Made by a program: the position numbers and the translations under genes. The notes under the pieces are model-generated. The model had not been told where the DNA came from, made no database searches, and worked only from the letters and a program-made list of their open reading frames with translations. From positions 1-64,000 of the forward strand of contig JBBRPP010000022.1 in assembly GCA_038227995.1 (NCBI GenBank): DNA of 64,000 nucleotides, in the 5' to 3' direction. This document shows positions 26,273 to 34,903 of this stretch, piece by piece. Numbering within the stretch: position 1 is the stretch's first letter; every line of letters starts with the position of its first letter. The stretch is from WLMZ01 sp038227995. Its GTDB lineage: Bacteria; Actinomycetota; Acidimicrobiia; Acidimicrobiales; Ilumatobacteraceae.

Positions 26273-27624
26273 AGCACGGTCGCGATGATCTCGTCGATGC
26301 GGTCCCACTCGTCGGTGTTCATCTCCGCGGCAAGTGCGCCGATGCGATCGGCCGCGCGGGCAACTGCATCAGCGGATGCCGCCGAGCCCAGACGATTGGC
26401 GGCTTCCGTCGCGGCCCGGTCGATGAAGTCCGCCGACCGCTCTGCGACATCGCCGGTCGGCAGCTGCCACGCATCGGTGATGGTGGCGTCGGCGGCGCGC
26501 ACCTCGGCGAGCGCGGCGAGGAACTGCACGTTCTCCGCCGGCGACCCCACGGTGACGCGGATGCCGGTGGGAAACGGTCGGACGACGACACCGCGACGTT
26601 CGAGCGCGTGCGCGAGTTCGGCTGATCGCCCGCCGGCCGACAGCCACCAGAAGTTGCCCTGCGACGCGGGAACGCCGAGGCCGGAACGACGCAGGATCTG
26701 CGCGCCGCGATCGCGTTCGGCGGTGATGATCGCGCACCTGCGCCGCATCTCGTCCTGCTGCGCGAGCGCCGCGATCGCGGCAGCCTGTGCCGGGCCGTTG
26801 ACGGCGAACGGGATGAGCGTCGCGTTGACCGACGCGAGCACTCTCGGATCCCCGATGACGAATCCGACGCGCATGCCCGCCAGGCCATACGCCTTCGACA
26901 GCGTGCGCAACACGACGACATTGGGGAACTCGTCGATCAGGGTCAGCGCGTCGGGCACATCGGCACCCGTGACGAACTCGCTGTACGCCTCGTCGATGAC
27001 GAGCAGGCAGTCGCGTGGCGCCAGTTCCACGAGGCGCCGCAACTCGGTCGTGCGCAGCGCGGTCGACGGCGGGTTGTTCGGGTTGGCGACGAAGATGATC
27101 CGCGTCCGTTCGGTCACCGCAGCAAGGACCGCGTCGACATCGATCGTGAAGCGGCGCAGCGGCACCGTCACCTGGTTGGCCACGACGATGCCGGAGAACT
27201 GCGGATAGGCGATGAAGCTCGGCCACGGGAAGACGACGTCGTCATCGGGTCCGGCGTACGCGAGGGTGAGCTGCTGCAGCAGACCGACCGAACCCGGGCC
27301 GACGGCGACGTGACTGGCATCGACGTCGACTGTGCGCGCGAATGCTTCCGCCACCGAGATCGCCATGTGATCGGCGTAGCGGTGGGTCTCGGCCATCGCG
27401 CCGGCGACCGCCTCGAGGACTCCCGGCAGCGGCCCGAACGGCACCTCGTTGGACGCCAGCTTGATCGCCTCGGCGATGCCGTGCTCGGCCATTGCCGCTT
27501 CCGCGCTGCGACCCGGCGAGTAGATCGGCACGTCGGCGAGATGAGGACGAGGAGACGGGGTCGCGACCAAGGTCATGTCGGTCGTCTGGTCGGTCGTCTG
27601 GTCGATCGTCGTGTCAGAGGTCAT
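26269..27624 (-). CDS. Class I/II aminotransferase (HisC-like), probable tyrosine aminotransferase
   Basis: 451 residues. PLP-enzyme motifs are KLASNEVPFGP, ANPNNPPSTA, VIDEAYSEFV and LRTLSKAYGLAGMRVG, the latter with the Schiff-base Lys. The fold is that of histidinol-phosphate aminotransferases. Position between hppD and fahA argues for use as the tyrosine (aromatic) transaminase that makes 4-hydroxyphenylpyruvate. A Thr/Asp-rich tail (TTIDQTTDQTTDM) precedes the domain and an extra 75-residue helical segment follows it. ATG 27624 begins one base after the hppD stop. Confidence 0.85.
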   Translation of the reverse strand: MTSDTTIDQTTDQTTDMTLVATPSPRPHLADVPIYSPGRSAEAAMAEHGIAEAIKLASNEVPFGPLPGVLEAVAGAMAETHRYADHMAISVAEAFARTVDVDASHVAVGPGSVGLLQQLTLAYAGPDDDVVFPWPSFIAYPQFSGIVVANQVTVPLRRFTIDVDAVLAAVTERTRIIFVANPNNPPSTALRTTELRRLVELAPRDCLLVIDEAYSEFVTGADVPDALTLIDEFPNVVVLRTLSKAYGLAGMRVGFVIGDPRVLASVNATLIPFAVNGPAQAAAIAALAQQDEMRRRCAIITAERDRGAQILRRSGLGVPASQGNFWWLSAGGRSAELAHALERRGVVVRPFPTGIRVTVGSPAENVQFLAALAEVRAADATITDAWQLPTGDVAERSADFIDRAATEAANRLGSAASADAVARAADRIGALAAEMNTDEWDRIDEIIATVL

Positions 27625-27625
27625 G

Positions 27626-28783
27626 TCAGAGATTGCCACGCCGATCCTGATCGCGTTCGATCGCTTCGAACAGCGCCTTGAAGTTGCCTTCGCCAAAACC
27701 CTTGGCACCGCGGCGCTCGATGATCTCGAAGAACACGGCCGGTCGGTCGGTGATCGTCTCGGTGAAGATCTGCAAGAGGTACCCGTCCTGGTCCTTGTCG
27801 GCGAGGATGTTGAGGCGTTGCAGTTCGAGCCATGGCAGATCGAAGTCGGCCAGCCGGATCTTGGCGTCGTCGTAGTACGTGTCGGGAACACGCATGAACC
27901 GGACGCCTCGATCGCGCAGCGCCTGCACCGTCGCGACGATGTCGTCGGTGCGCATCGCGATGTGCTGCACGCCCGGGCCGTCGTAGTGCTCGATGTACTC
28001 CTGGATCTGGCTCTTCTTCAACCCATCGGCCGGCTCGTTGATTGGCATCACGATCTTCGAGCCGTCCCACACCACCGTCGACATCAACGCCGAGTGCTCG
28101 GTGCGGATCTGGGCCTCGTCGAAGTGCTGCATCTGGGAGAAGCCGAGCACGTCGCTGTAGAAGCCGACCCAGTCGTCGAGCTTGCCCTTCTCGACGTTGC
28201 CGACGACGTGGTCGATGCGGAACAATCCGACAACCGGACCCACCGTCGGGTTGGGCAGGTTGTCCGTCGAATAGCCCGGCTCGAGGACCGGGCCGCCGTA
28301 CCGGCTGCGGTCCACGAACGTGTGCACGGTGTCACCGAACGCACCGACTTGGGCCAGCACCAACTCGCCACTGTGATCCGTCTCCGTCCACGGCTCACGA
28401 ACACTGCGCGCACCACGGGCCATCGCTGCGCCGTACGCCGCACCCGCATCGTCGACCAACCAGGCGAGGTCGTGCACACCGTCGCCGTGAGCGCGCACGT
28501 GTGCGGCGATCGGCGAATCGGCAGACAGCGCGCCGCTGACGACGAAGCGGATGTCACCCTGTTCCAGCACGTAGCTGGCCTTGGTGGTGATCCCGGTCTC
28601 CGGTCCGGCGTAGGCCGTGCAACGGAAGCCGAACGCTGACATCAGGAACCCGGCCGTCGTGCGCGCGTTGCCGACCCAGAACTCGATGCAGTCCCAACCC
28701 AACAACTGGGCAGGGGGCAATTGTGGAGAAGGCAATCGGGCGGATGAACAGTCGGCAGGAACTTCGGCAACGGTCGGGCTCAT
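27626..28783 (-). CDS. hppD: 4-Hydroxyphenylpyruvate dioxygenase
   Basis: 385 residues from ATG 28783 (ATG 28804 and TTG 28822 are alternatives). Two VOC-fold halves are present. The iron ligands are the His of FRIDHVVGNV, the His of GVQHIAMRTDD and the Glu of LLQIFTET, and the C-terminal helix GFGEGNFKALFEAIE is characteristic. It makes homogentisate from 4-hydroxyphenylpyruvate. It is the first gene of the catabolic run and diverges from an Lrp-type regulator across an inverted repeat. Confidence 0.93.
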   Translation of the reverse strand: MSPTVAEVPADCSSARLPSPQLPPAQLLGWDCIEFWVGNARTTAGFLMSAFGFRCTAYAGPETGITTKASYVLEQGDIRFVVSGALSADSPIAAHVRAHGDGVHDLAWLVDDAGAAYGAAMARGARSVREPWTETDHSGELVLAQVGAFGDTVHTFVDRSRYGGPVLEPGYSTDNLPNPTVGPVVGLFRIDHVVGNVEKGKLDDWVGFYSDVLGFSQMQHFDEAQIRTEHSALMSTVVWDGSKIVMPINEPADGLKKSQIQEYIEHYDGPGVQHIAMRTDDIVATVQALRDRGVRFMRVPDTYYDDAKIRLADFDLPWLELQRLNILADKDQDGYLLQIFTETITDRPAVFFEIIERRGAKGFGEGNFKALFEAIERDQDRRGNL

Positions 28784-28834
28784 GACCGGAATCTCACCAT
28801 CCATCCCCAGACTGCGCAACACACTCCTCGATCA

Positions 28835-28882
28835 CTGCGCAGTTTGAGCACTCAGAGCGTCGAACGGTGTCAAACTGCTCAG
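28835..28882. promoter_or_regulatory. Inverted repeat between hppD and lrp, probable Lrp-type site
   Basis: CTGCGCAGTTTGA (28835-28847) and TCAAACTGCTCAG (28870-28882) are inverted copies matching at 12 of 13 positions, 22 bp apart. A shorter CTGCGCA half-site lies at 28812-28818. They sit between the start codons of the two divergent genes, the usual place for an Lrp/AsnC autoregulatory and target site. Confidence 0.6.
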
Positions 28883-28884
28883 CA

Positions 28885-29346
28885 ATGGATCCACGCAGCC
28901 ACGATCTCCTGCTCGGCATCACCGAGACGACTCGACCCAACGTGCTCGAGCTGTCGCGCCGACTGGGCCTGGCCCGCAACACCGTCCAGGCCAACATCGA
29001 TCGGCTCCAGAACGGCGGCGTGCTGGCCGGCTACGAACCCGTGGTCGATCTCGCGGCAATGGGCTACTCGGTGCTGGCCTTCACGACGTTGGAGATCGCC
29101 CAGGGCCAGGAGCGGCCTGTGATCGCCGGGTTGGCCGAGATCGCCGAGGTGTTGGAGACGCACAAGATCACCGGGCCAGGCGACCTGCTGTGCCGGATCG
29201 TCGCTCGCACCAACGAGCATCTGCACGACGTCCTCGAGCGCGTCCTCGTCCTGCCCGGCATCGTCCGCACCACGTCGGTGCTGGCGCTCACCTCACCGAT
29301 CCTGCAGATGCACCCATCGGCGATCGCAGCCGCCGAACTGCCTTAG
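28885..29346 (+). CDS. Lrp/AsnC-family transcriptional regulator
   Basis: 153 residues. The N-terminal HTH (ITETTRPNVLELSRRLGLARNTVQANIDRLQNGGVL) is followed by the RAM/AsnC effector domain (EVLETHKITGPGDLLCRIVARTNEHLHDVLERVL). The start is ATG 28885; an in-frame GTG 18 nt upstream would lie inside the inverted repeat. Divergent placement next to hppD suggests that it senses tyrosine, phenylalanine or a derivative and controls the catabolic genes. Its end overlaps the ligD-like gene by 4 bp. Confidence 0.88.
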   Translation: MDPRSHDLLLGITETTRPNVLELSRRLGLARNTVQANIDRLQNGGVLAGYEPVVDLAAMGYSVLAFTTLEIAQGQERPVIAGLAEIAEVLETHKITGPGDLLCRIVARTNEHLHDVLERVLVLPGIVRTTSVLALTSPILQMHPSAIAAAELP

Positions 29347-30320
29347 TTGCTCGCGTCGCGTTTGGCGCGGGCGCGGCGCTTGCCTTCGTGCATCGCGGCG
29401 ACTCGCCCGACGGGGATCTCGTGGCCTTCCGCGATCAGCGCGGCCGGGATGGTCTGCGGCGCCGGTAAGGCATCGGCCCACGGGTTGGCGTCGCCGAGCA
29501 GCGAGGGCACGTTGTGGATCGTGAAGTCGCGCGGTGAAACGTCGTCGAGGTCGCCCCACGCGACGGGGAACGACACCGGCACACCTGGCCGAGCGCGTGG
29601 GCTGAACGCCGCGGCAACGGTCGCCCCGCCGCTGCGAGTCGCGTCGACGAACACCTTGCCGCCACGGTCGGCCTTCATGAACGCCGTCGTCGCGATCACC
29701 GGGTCCAGCAGCTCGGCCCGCCGCGCGATCGCGCGGGTCGCAGCAGCAGCGTCTTCGGGTGAGACGTCGGCGGTGATCGGGACGAAGACGTGAACACCCT
29801 TTGCACCGCTGGTCTTCACCGCGCCGACGAGGCCAACGGCGGTGAGCGCGCCGCGCACGAGTTGAGCCGCGGCAACTGCTGCCTTGAAGTCGTGCTCAGC
29901 GTCGGCACCGGCCGGTGGATCGAGGTCGAGCACGATGTGTGTCGCTCGATCGAGTCGGTCGACACGTGCGAGCGTCGGGTGGTACTCGATCGCCCGTTGA
30001 TTGCCGAACCACAGCAACGTCCTGCGGTCGTTGCACAACGCGTAGTTCACCGTTCGCTGCGATGCCTCGGCCCACATCGGAAATGTCGCCACCCACTCCG
30101 GTGTCGACTTGGGCACGTTCTTCTGCATGAACGGCGGCTGACCGCGGGTGATGCGGATGACGGACAACGGACGGTCGCGCAGCTCGGGCAGGATGCGCGT
30201 GTGGATCGCGTCGAGGTAGTCGACCAGATCGCGCTTCGACGCACCGGCTCCGTCGAAGAGCGGCTGATCGAGGTTCGTCAGCGCGACGCCGTCGCGGGTC
30301 TCGTCCGGAACGGTCGCCAC
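29343..30320 (-). CDS. LigD polymerase-domain protein (NHEJ primase/polymerase)
   Basis: 325 residues forming only the archaeo-eukaryotic primase-type PolDom of LigD. Motifs are IVLDLDPP (metal Asp pair), KTSGAKGVHVFVPI and VDATRSGGATVAAAFSPRARPGVPVSFPV. No ligase or nuclease domain and no Ku gene are present nearby. Stand-alone PolDom proteins extend or fill DNA ends in non-homologous end joining. It is preceded on the same strand by a VOC gene, with a 10 bp gap. Confidence 0.88.
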   Translation of the reverse strand: MATVPDETRDGVALTNLDQPLFDGAGASKRDLVDYLDAIHTRILPELRDRPLSVIRITRGQPPFMQKNVPKSTPEWVATFPMWAEASQRTVNYALCNDRRTLLWFGNQRAIEYHPTLARVDRLDRATHIVLDLDPPAGADAEHDFKAAVAAAQLVRGALTAVGLVGAVKTSGAKGVHVFVPITADVSPEDAAAATRAIARRAELLDPVIATTAFMKADRGGKVFVDATRSGGATVAAAFSPRARPGVPVSFPVAWGDLDDVSPRDFTIHNVPSLLGDANPWADALPAPQTIPAALIAEGHEIPVGRVAAMHEGKRRARAKRDASN

Positions 30321-30330
30321 GATGACTCGC

Positions 30331-30807
30331 TCAGGACACCTGAGTCGGCGAGGTCTTCGGCGGCTTGGGCGACATCAACTCGACACGCGCACCGTCGGGG
30401 TCGGCGAGGAACACGATCTCGACACCGAGGTTGGCTCGGGTCGACTCGATGATCGTGCCGCCCAACTCGACGAGGCGAGCGGCCGAGGCATCGACATCGT
30501 CGACGAAGAACGACAAGTGGGTGAACCCGACCATGCCTCGACTCGTCGACGGTGTGCCGCCGACAGCCGGCGACCGGTAGTGCAGCAACTCGATCCGCAT
30601 CGGACCCAACTCGATGAACTGCGACGTCACCGAGACCGGCGAGGACACTTCGAGACTGCGTTCCAGACCGGGCAGCATCGTGTCGTCGAGGTCGTACCCG
30701 ACGCCCTTCGCGAAGCCCAGACCTTCGCAGTAGAAGCGCATCGATCGTTCGAGATCTGTCACGCACAAGCCGAGGTGCGATGGCACCGCATCGATGTTCC
30801 CTGTCAT
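30331..30807 (-). CDS. VOC-family protein (glyoxalase/bleomycin-resistance fold)
   Basis: 158 residues. Two beta-alpha-beta-beta-beta modules are visible (SHLGLCVTDLERSMRFYCEGLGF and HLSFFVDDVDASAARLVELGG), with the closing FLADPDGARVELMS. Metal ligand candidates are His10-type, His, and Glu in those segments. Function could be lactoylglutathione-lyase-like, ring cleavage or resistance; nothing decides. It starts at ATG 30807, 8 nt behind TATCGT. Confidence 0.8.
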   Translation of the reverse strand: MTGNIDAVPSHLGLCVTDLERSMRFYCEGLGFAKGVGYDLDDTMLPGLERSLEVSSPVSVTSQFIELGPMRIELLHYRSPAVGGTPSTSRGMVGFTHLSFFVDDVDASAARLVELGGTIIESTRANLGVEIVFLADPDGARVELMSPKPPKTSPTQVS

Positions 30808-30886
30808 GAGAGGCGACGATACGGCAGCCGCTCGTGGTGTCGAGAGTTCGGGTGAGCTCCGCGCATGTCTCCGCTCAATTCTCGAC

Positions 30887-31522
30887 TCAGTTCAGCGTCT
30901 GCACCACGGTCGAACGGGTCAGGAAGCGAGGCATCGCCAACGCCGACACGATCACCGCGACTGCCGCGACGACGAGCAGCCAAGCAAAGCCCGATTGCAG
31001 CGCCAGCGAATGATGGAACGACGTGGCCTGGATCGCGCCGACGAAGGCCGCGATGCCGAGGACGGTGCCCATGAAGATCGCTCCGCTGCGTTCGGCGGTG
31101 GCACCGACCACGAGCAGGAACAGCCCGACGACGATCTCGATCAGACCGAGCGACGTGGTGTGAGTGAAGCCCAACACCTTGACGACCGGAGTCGCCATCG
31201 GCCCGTCGAAACCGGCACGCGTGACGGCGAGCAGACCGATGATGAGCAGCACAACCCCCACTGCGGCGGCGATGATCGCGTCGAGCGCGAAACGTCGCGT
31301 GGATGCCGTGCGGACTCGTTCGACCTGCACGGGTGCGACGGGAACCTGCTGGACCACGACTCGCTCGACGACCGCCGGCGCAACTGGTGCGGCGACGATT
31401 CGATCTTCGGCGACGACGGCAGTGTGGCCCATCACCGGGGTGATCGGTCCTGCTGTCTCGAACGTCGTCTCACGACGATCGAACTGATTTCCTTCGAATT
31501 GGGAACCTTCCGGGTTTGACAT
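30887..31522 (-). CDS. Four-span membrane protein with cytoplasmic Pro/Val-rich N-terminus
   Basis: 211 residues. A hydrophilic N-terminal segment (about 70 residues) contains Val/Pro repeats (VAAPVAPAVVERVVVQQVPVAPVQVERV). Four hydrophobic spans follow (about residues 80-205: AAAVGVVLLIIGLLA, SLGLIEIVVGLFLLVV, GAIFMGTVLGIAAFVG and LLVVAAVAVIVSAL). The start is ATG 31522 with a strong AAGGAG 6 nt upstream. The transmembrane part resembles small DUF4383-like membrane proteins, but I do not name a family. Confidence 0.7.
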   Translation of the reverse strand: MSNPEGSQFEGNQFDRRETTFETAGPITPVMGHTAVVAEDRIVAAPVAPAVVERVVVQQVPVAPVQVERVRTASTRRFALDAIIAAAVGVVLLIIGLLAVTRAGFDGPMATPVVKVLGFTHTTSLGLIEIVVGLFLLVVGATAERSGAIFMGTVLGIAAFVGAIQATSFHHSLALQSGFAWLLVVAAVAVIVSALAMPRFLTRSTVVQTLN

Positions 31523-31634
31523 GTGCTGCTCCTTGGCGAACGGACAGGTCGTTCACGACCCGTCTCCCCGTTGCCAATTCCGGCGACGACTAAACCTTTC
31601 GACTCAACCGCGCGACCCAACCGTGCGACCGGCG

Positions 31635-33560
31635 TCAACCACCCGGAACCCCTGTCGTGGTCGTCTCCTCCGTCGTCGTCGACGCAGCTGTCGTCGTCGG
31701 CGCAGCTGTCGTTGTCGGCGCAGCTGTCGTCGTGGTGTTCGCTGCGGTCGTCGTTGTCACCGCGATCGTCGTCGATGTGGTCGATGTGGACGGTGTGGTT
31801 GTGGACGGTGTGACCGTGGTCGATGGCGATGGATCACTCGATGTCGTCGTGGGCACATCCGTTGTGGTGGTCTCGTCGATCGATGTGGTCGTGGTGTCGT
31901 CGGGCGGCGGCGTGACCAGCGCGGACCGGAAGAACGACGGCCGGTAGCGCTCCGGCTGCGGCCACGCGTCGCGCGTCATGTTGCGCGCATTCTCGGAGAT
32001 GCTCACCACCAGCGAACCACCGCTGAGCCACGGCATCAGATATGCGTGATAGGTGTTCATCAGCGGGTCATCACCTCGAGGCGAGATGTCGCGAGATTCC
32101 ACGGTCGTCCACGGACCCCACGGGTTGTTGGCGACGTCGATCGACAATGAACTGCCCCAGTAGCCGTCGACCTTCGTGGCCGCCACCCACTGCCCATTGA
32201 TGTACCTCGGTTGCATCGGATTCTCGGCCCAATAGCGCTGCAGGATCGGCTGGGCCTGGGTCGGATCGGTGGTCCACGTGTCACCCGAACGGTATTCCAT
32301 CGGACCATCGAACTGGTTCTTGGGAACCCGCGCGAGCCACATGTTGGTGCCCGAGTGCGGACCATGGGCGTACCCGCCCTCACGCTGCAGGTTCTGCTCG
32401 AACGTGTTCCCGAACAGATACGTGTACTCGTCGTCGTTGGCGACTGCGTAGCCATAGATCGGCGAGATGCCACTGTTCGGTGCGGGGCCGAACGACAATC
32501 GGGCAAGGGTCTTCGCGTCGTAGACGGCGAGCCACGTCGCCAGCGGATGCCAGCCGAGACCGTTCTCGGCCGACGGGTCGTAGCCGTCCTTCGACATCTG
32601 CGCCCAGAACACGTACACCTTGTCGCCGACAGCCTGTCCGCCCATCGGCCAGAACCAGTTCGACTGCTGGGTCTCGCCGGTGCCCTGCTCGAACGAGGCC
32701 GGCGCGGCCATGCTGCCGCGGTGGTACAGCGTGAAGCACGCGCCGTCCTGGATCATCGCCACGTTGTGAGCGAAGCCCGACGTGCCGAGGTTCGTCGCCG
32801 CGCCGCTGTAGTCGACGAAGGCATCCTGGAACAGCCACAGGTACCGCGATCCGCCGAGCGCGTAGACGTGTTGGTAGTCGAGGCCAATGATCGGTCCGAT
32901 GCGTTGCGTGAAGAAGGCACCGAGCGCGGCCGCCGACGTGCCTGATGCGCAGCCGACCTTGGTGGCGATGTATCCGGCGCTGGTCGCCTGCGAGTCCGCT
33001 GCGTACGGTGATACCGGCGCAGGAGCAGTCGCTGCGGCCGGCGTGGCGGGAATCGATCTGCTGAGGCTGTTGCCTCCGCCGCCCGAACCCGTGCCAGTAC
33101 CGGTACCCGAAGCGTTCGCGGTCGGCGGCGTCGACGAAGCGTCGACCGAGGGCACGGGTGGGTCAGCGGTTGCAACCCCGAGCGTCGTCGTGGTCGCACT
33201 CGTCGCAATCGTCGCGTCGGCAGCCGTCGAGGTCGACGTCGACAGTGAGGTCCTCACGGTAGGCGCGGTCGTCGCGGTCGTCGAGATCGTCGAGATCGGT
33301 GGGATGGCGGTCGACGTCGGCGATGCTTGGTCTGGCACTGCTGGATCCTTGACGAGGCTCAATCGGTGCCGGACCGGTGAGGCAGACGTCCATGCTCCGG
33401 TCGACACCAGCAAGACGAACAGCAACCCGAACGCGATGACGAGGTTCCTCGTCCGCCGAGCCGGACCGAGCGGCAACGGCGCGTTCGACACCAGCGCCAG
33501 GGCTGGTTCCGACGCCGCCGTCAGCTCGAGCTCGGGACACGGCTGCTCCGTCGGGTCCAC
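31635..33560 (-). CDS. Membrane-anchored beta-propeller surface protein (DUF4185/DUF5005-like)
   Basis: 641 residues. One membrane span (about residues 38-60, NLVIAFGLLFVLLVSTGAW) is followed by Ser/Thr-rich linker. The globular domain (about 190-530) has repeated blade-like segments: YALGGSRYLWLFQDAF, FAHNVAMIQDGACFTLYHRG, VGDKVYVFWAQM and LLAVYD-type strands. The last 90 residues are nearly all Thr, Ala and Pro. The upstream open frame to 33947 is not coding. The start is GTG 33560, six bases behind TACCGT. It probably binds or hydrolyses a polysaccharide outside the cell. Confidence 0.75.
   Translation of the reverse strand: MDPTEQPCPELELTAASEPALALVSNAPLPLGPARRTRNLVIAFGLLFVLLVSTGAWTSASPVRHRLSLVKDPAVPDQASPTSTAIPPISTISTTATTAPTVRTSLSTSTSTAADATIATSATTTTLGVATADPPVPSVDASSTPPTANASGTGTGTGSGGGGNSLSRSIPATPAAATAPAPVSPYAADSQATSAGYIATKVGCASGTSAAALGAFFTQRIGPIIGLDYQHVYALGGSRYLWLFQDAFVDYSGAATNLGTSGFAHNVAMIQDGACFTLYHRGSMAAPASFEQGTGETQQSNWFWPMGGQAVGDKVYVFWAQMSKDGYDPSAENGLGWHPLATWLAVYDAKTLARLSFGPAPNSGISPIYGYAVANDDEYTYLFGNTFEQNLQREGGYAHGPHSGTNMWLARVPKNQFDGPMEYRSGDTWTTDPTQAQPILQRYWAENPMQPRYINGQWVAATKVDGYWGSSLSIDVANNPWGPWTTVESRDISPRGDDPLMNTYHAYLMPWLSGGSLVVSISENARNMTRDAWPQPERYRPSFFRSALVTPPPDDTTTTSIDETTTTDVPTTTSSDPSPSTTVTPSTTTPSTSTTSTTIAVTTTTAANTTTTAAPTTTAAPTTTAASTTTEETTTTGVPGG
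31678..31731. repeat. Three 18-bp tandem repeats coding the Thr/Ala tail
   Basis: Units at 31678-31695, 31696-31713 and 31714-31731 differ by one or two bases and encode TTAAPT-type repeats at the C-terminus of the surface protein. Confidence 0.75.
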
Positions 33561-33566
33561 TCGGAA

Positions 33567-33572
33567 ACGGTA
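33567..33572 (-). promoter_or_regulatory. -10 box of the leaderless promoter of the beta-propeller gene
   Basis: On the minus strand TACCGT is followed by 6 nt and GTG 33560. It fixes the start of this gene well inside the longer open frame. Confidence 0.55.
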
Positions 33573-33684
33573 CCATCGCCACTCGCTGCGGTCACCCGCG
33601 CCTGCGCCGAAAACCGGCTCGCCGTTTCCGGTGTGTCGACCCGTACGATGTTTCGATCCGCCTCTTCCGGGGAAGTGATTCGCA

Positions 33685-33846
33685 ATGCACAAGCCATCTG
33701 CATGGTTCGGTTCGCACCGCCCGCGTCGCCCCAGGATGTCCATCCTCCGCTCGTTGGACCTCGCCCTGTCCGATCCGCCGTCGCTGTGTTGCGACGACGA
33801 CGAGCTGTGCCCCGCTTGCCGCGCCGACTCGGTGCTCTGCAGGTAG
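33685..33846 (+). CDS. Candidate Cys-rich small protein (53 aa)
   Basis: This is the only likely gene in the 383 bp between the starts of the beta-propeller gene and the end of the MBL gene. The frame has ATG 33685 behind GGGGAAG (8 nt) and a TACGAT -10 candidate at 33644. Third positions are about 85% G or C, as in real genes here. The product is basic at its N-terminus and ends in CC-D3-E-x-CPAC-(x)5-VLC, a possible zinc-binding knuckle. It has no known family that I recognise and could be a chance ORF. Confidence 0.4.
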   Translation: MHKPSAWFGSHRPRRPRMSILRSLDLALSDPPSLCCDDDELCPACRADSVLCR

Positions 33847-33943
33847 ACATCGCTTTTCGATGGCTCGGCGAGATCGGCCCAGCATCGATCGTTGACGGTC
33901 GAGCGGTGTCCGTCGACGGTCTGGTACCCGTCGATCCGGGCGA

Positions 33944-34903
33944 TCACACGGCCCGGAACGACGCCTTCCGCGACGGTGGCGATCCGTCGCTGGTGACGAC
34001 GACACCGTCGTCGACGAGCTTCGACAGATGGGACAGCACGCTTCGTCCCGCAGCCCTGTGCAGTTCTTCGCGGACGTTTGCATACAGAATCTTGACGATT
34101 GCCGGCACCGCGTCCACACCGGCCCGAACCTGATCGAGCACCTGGGCTTCACGGTCGAGACGATGCTGCAGATAGGCGGTGAGGAACGGCTGCGTGTCGG
34201 TGATCGGATTCCCGTGGGTCGGCCACAGGATCGTGTCCTCGCGACCTGCCACGCGACGCAGTGACTCGATGTAGTCGCGCATGTCGCCGTCGGGTGGCGA
34301 CACCACCGTGGTGCTCCAGCCCATCACATGGTCACCGGAGAACAGCGCGTGCTCTTCGTCGAACGCGAAGCACAGGTGGTTCGAGGTGTGGCCCGGCGTG
34401 TGCACGGCGCGCATCGTGACGCCGTCGAGGCGGGCGACGACATCGCCGTCCGCTGCGGCGACATCGGGCACGAAGGCGACATCGATCGACTCGCCGGGCT
34501 TCACGTCGGGATCCGCCCCGCCATCCTCTTCCGCATCGTCGTCTGCATCATCGTCGACATCGAGGTCCACCGCACCGTGCGGGCCGAACGCAACCGTTGG
34601 CGCGCCGGTCTCGACTCGCAACCATGCCGCGAGCGGCGAGTGATCGGCGTGGCAGTGCGTGACGAGGATCGCCCGCACCCGCTCGCCGGTCAGCGCCGCT
34701 GCCAGCGCGTCGCGATGTTCGTCCAGCGCCGGGCCGGGGTCGATCACGATGACATCGCCGTGACCGACGATGTAGGTGCCGGTGCCGCGATAGCTGTACT
34801 TGGTGGGGTTGTTGGCGATCACACGGCGGATGTGCGGCGTCATCCGATCGACGCGGCCGTAGACGACATCGTCGAGTGGCGGGACGAAGGGGATCTCAGC
34901 CAT
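33944..34903 (-). CDS. MBL-fold metallo-hydrolase
   Basis: 319 residues. The metal motif THCHADHS (HxHxDH, about residue 83) is followed by HTPGHTSNHLCF and SGDHVMGW. After the hydrolase domain comes a winged-helix-like C-terminal segment (VREELHRAAGRSVLSHLSKLVDDG), as in LACTB2/glyoxalase II-like enzymes. A very acidic insertion (DVDDDADDDAEEDGG, about 115-130) lies between the motifs. The start is ATG 34903, which overlaps the asparaginase stop by 8 bp. Substrate unknown. Confidence 0.85.
   Translation of the reverse strand: MAEIPFVPPLDDVVYGRVDRMTPHIRRVIANNPTKYSYRGTGTYIVGHGDVIVIDPGPALDEHRDALAAALTGERVRAILVTHCHADHSPLAAWLRVETGAPTVAFGPHGAVDLDVDDDADDDAEEDGGADPDVKPGESIDVAFVPDVAAADGDVVARLDGVTMRAVHTPGHTSNHLCFAFDEEHALFSGDHVMGWSTTVVSPPDGDMRDYIESLRRVAGREDTILWPTHGNPITDTQPFLTAYLQHRLDREAQVLDQVRAGVDAVPAIVKILYANVREELHRAAGRSVLSHLSKLVDDGVVVTSDGSPPSRKASFRAV

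Noticed and set aside
31678..31731. Tandem repeats as a CRISPR array
   Set aside because: Units abut without spacers and encode a Thr/Ala tail in frame.
33561..33947. Extension of the beta-propeller gene to 33947
   Set aside because: The N-terminal 129 residues are low-complexity without a signal, and GTG 33560 has a -10 box at the correct distance.
33633..34133. 166-codon plus-strand frame
   Set aside because: It overlaps the MBL gene antisense and lacks a ribosome binding site; the 53-codon frame at 33685 is more gene-like.
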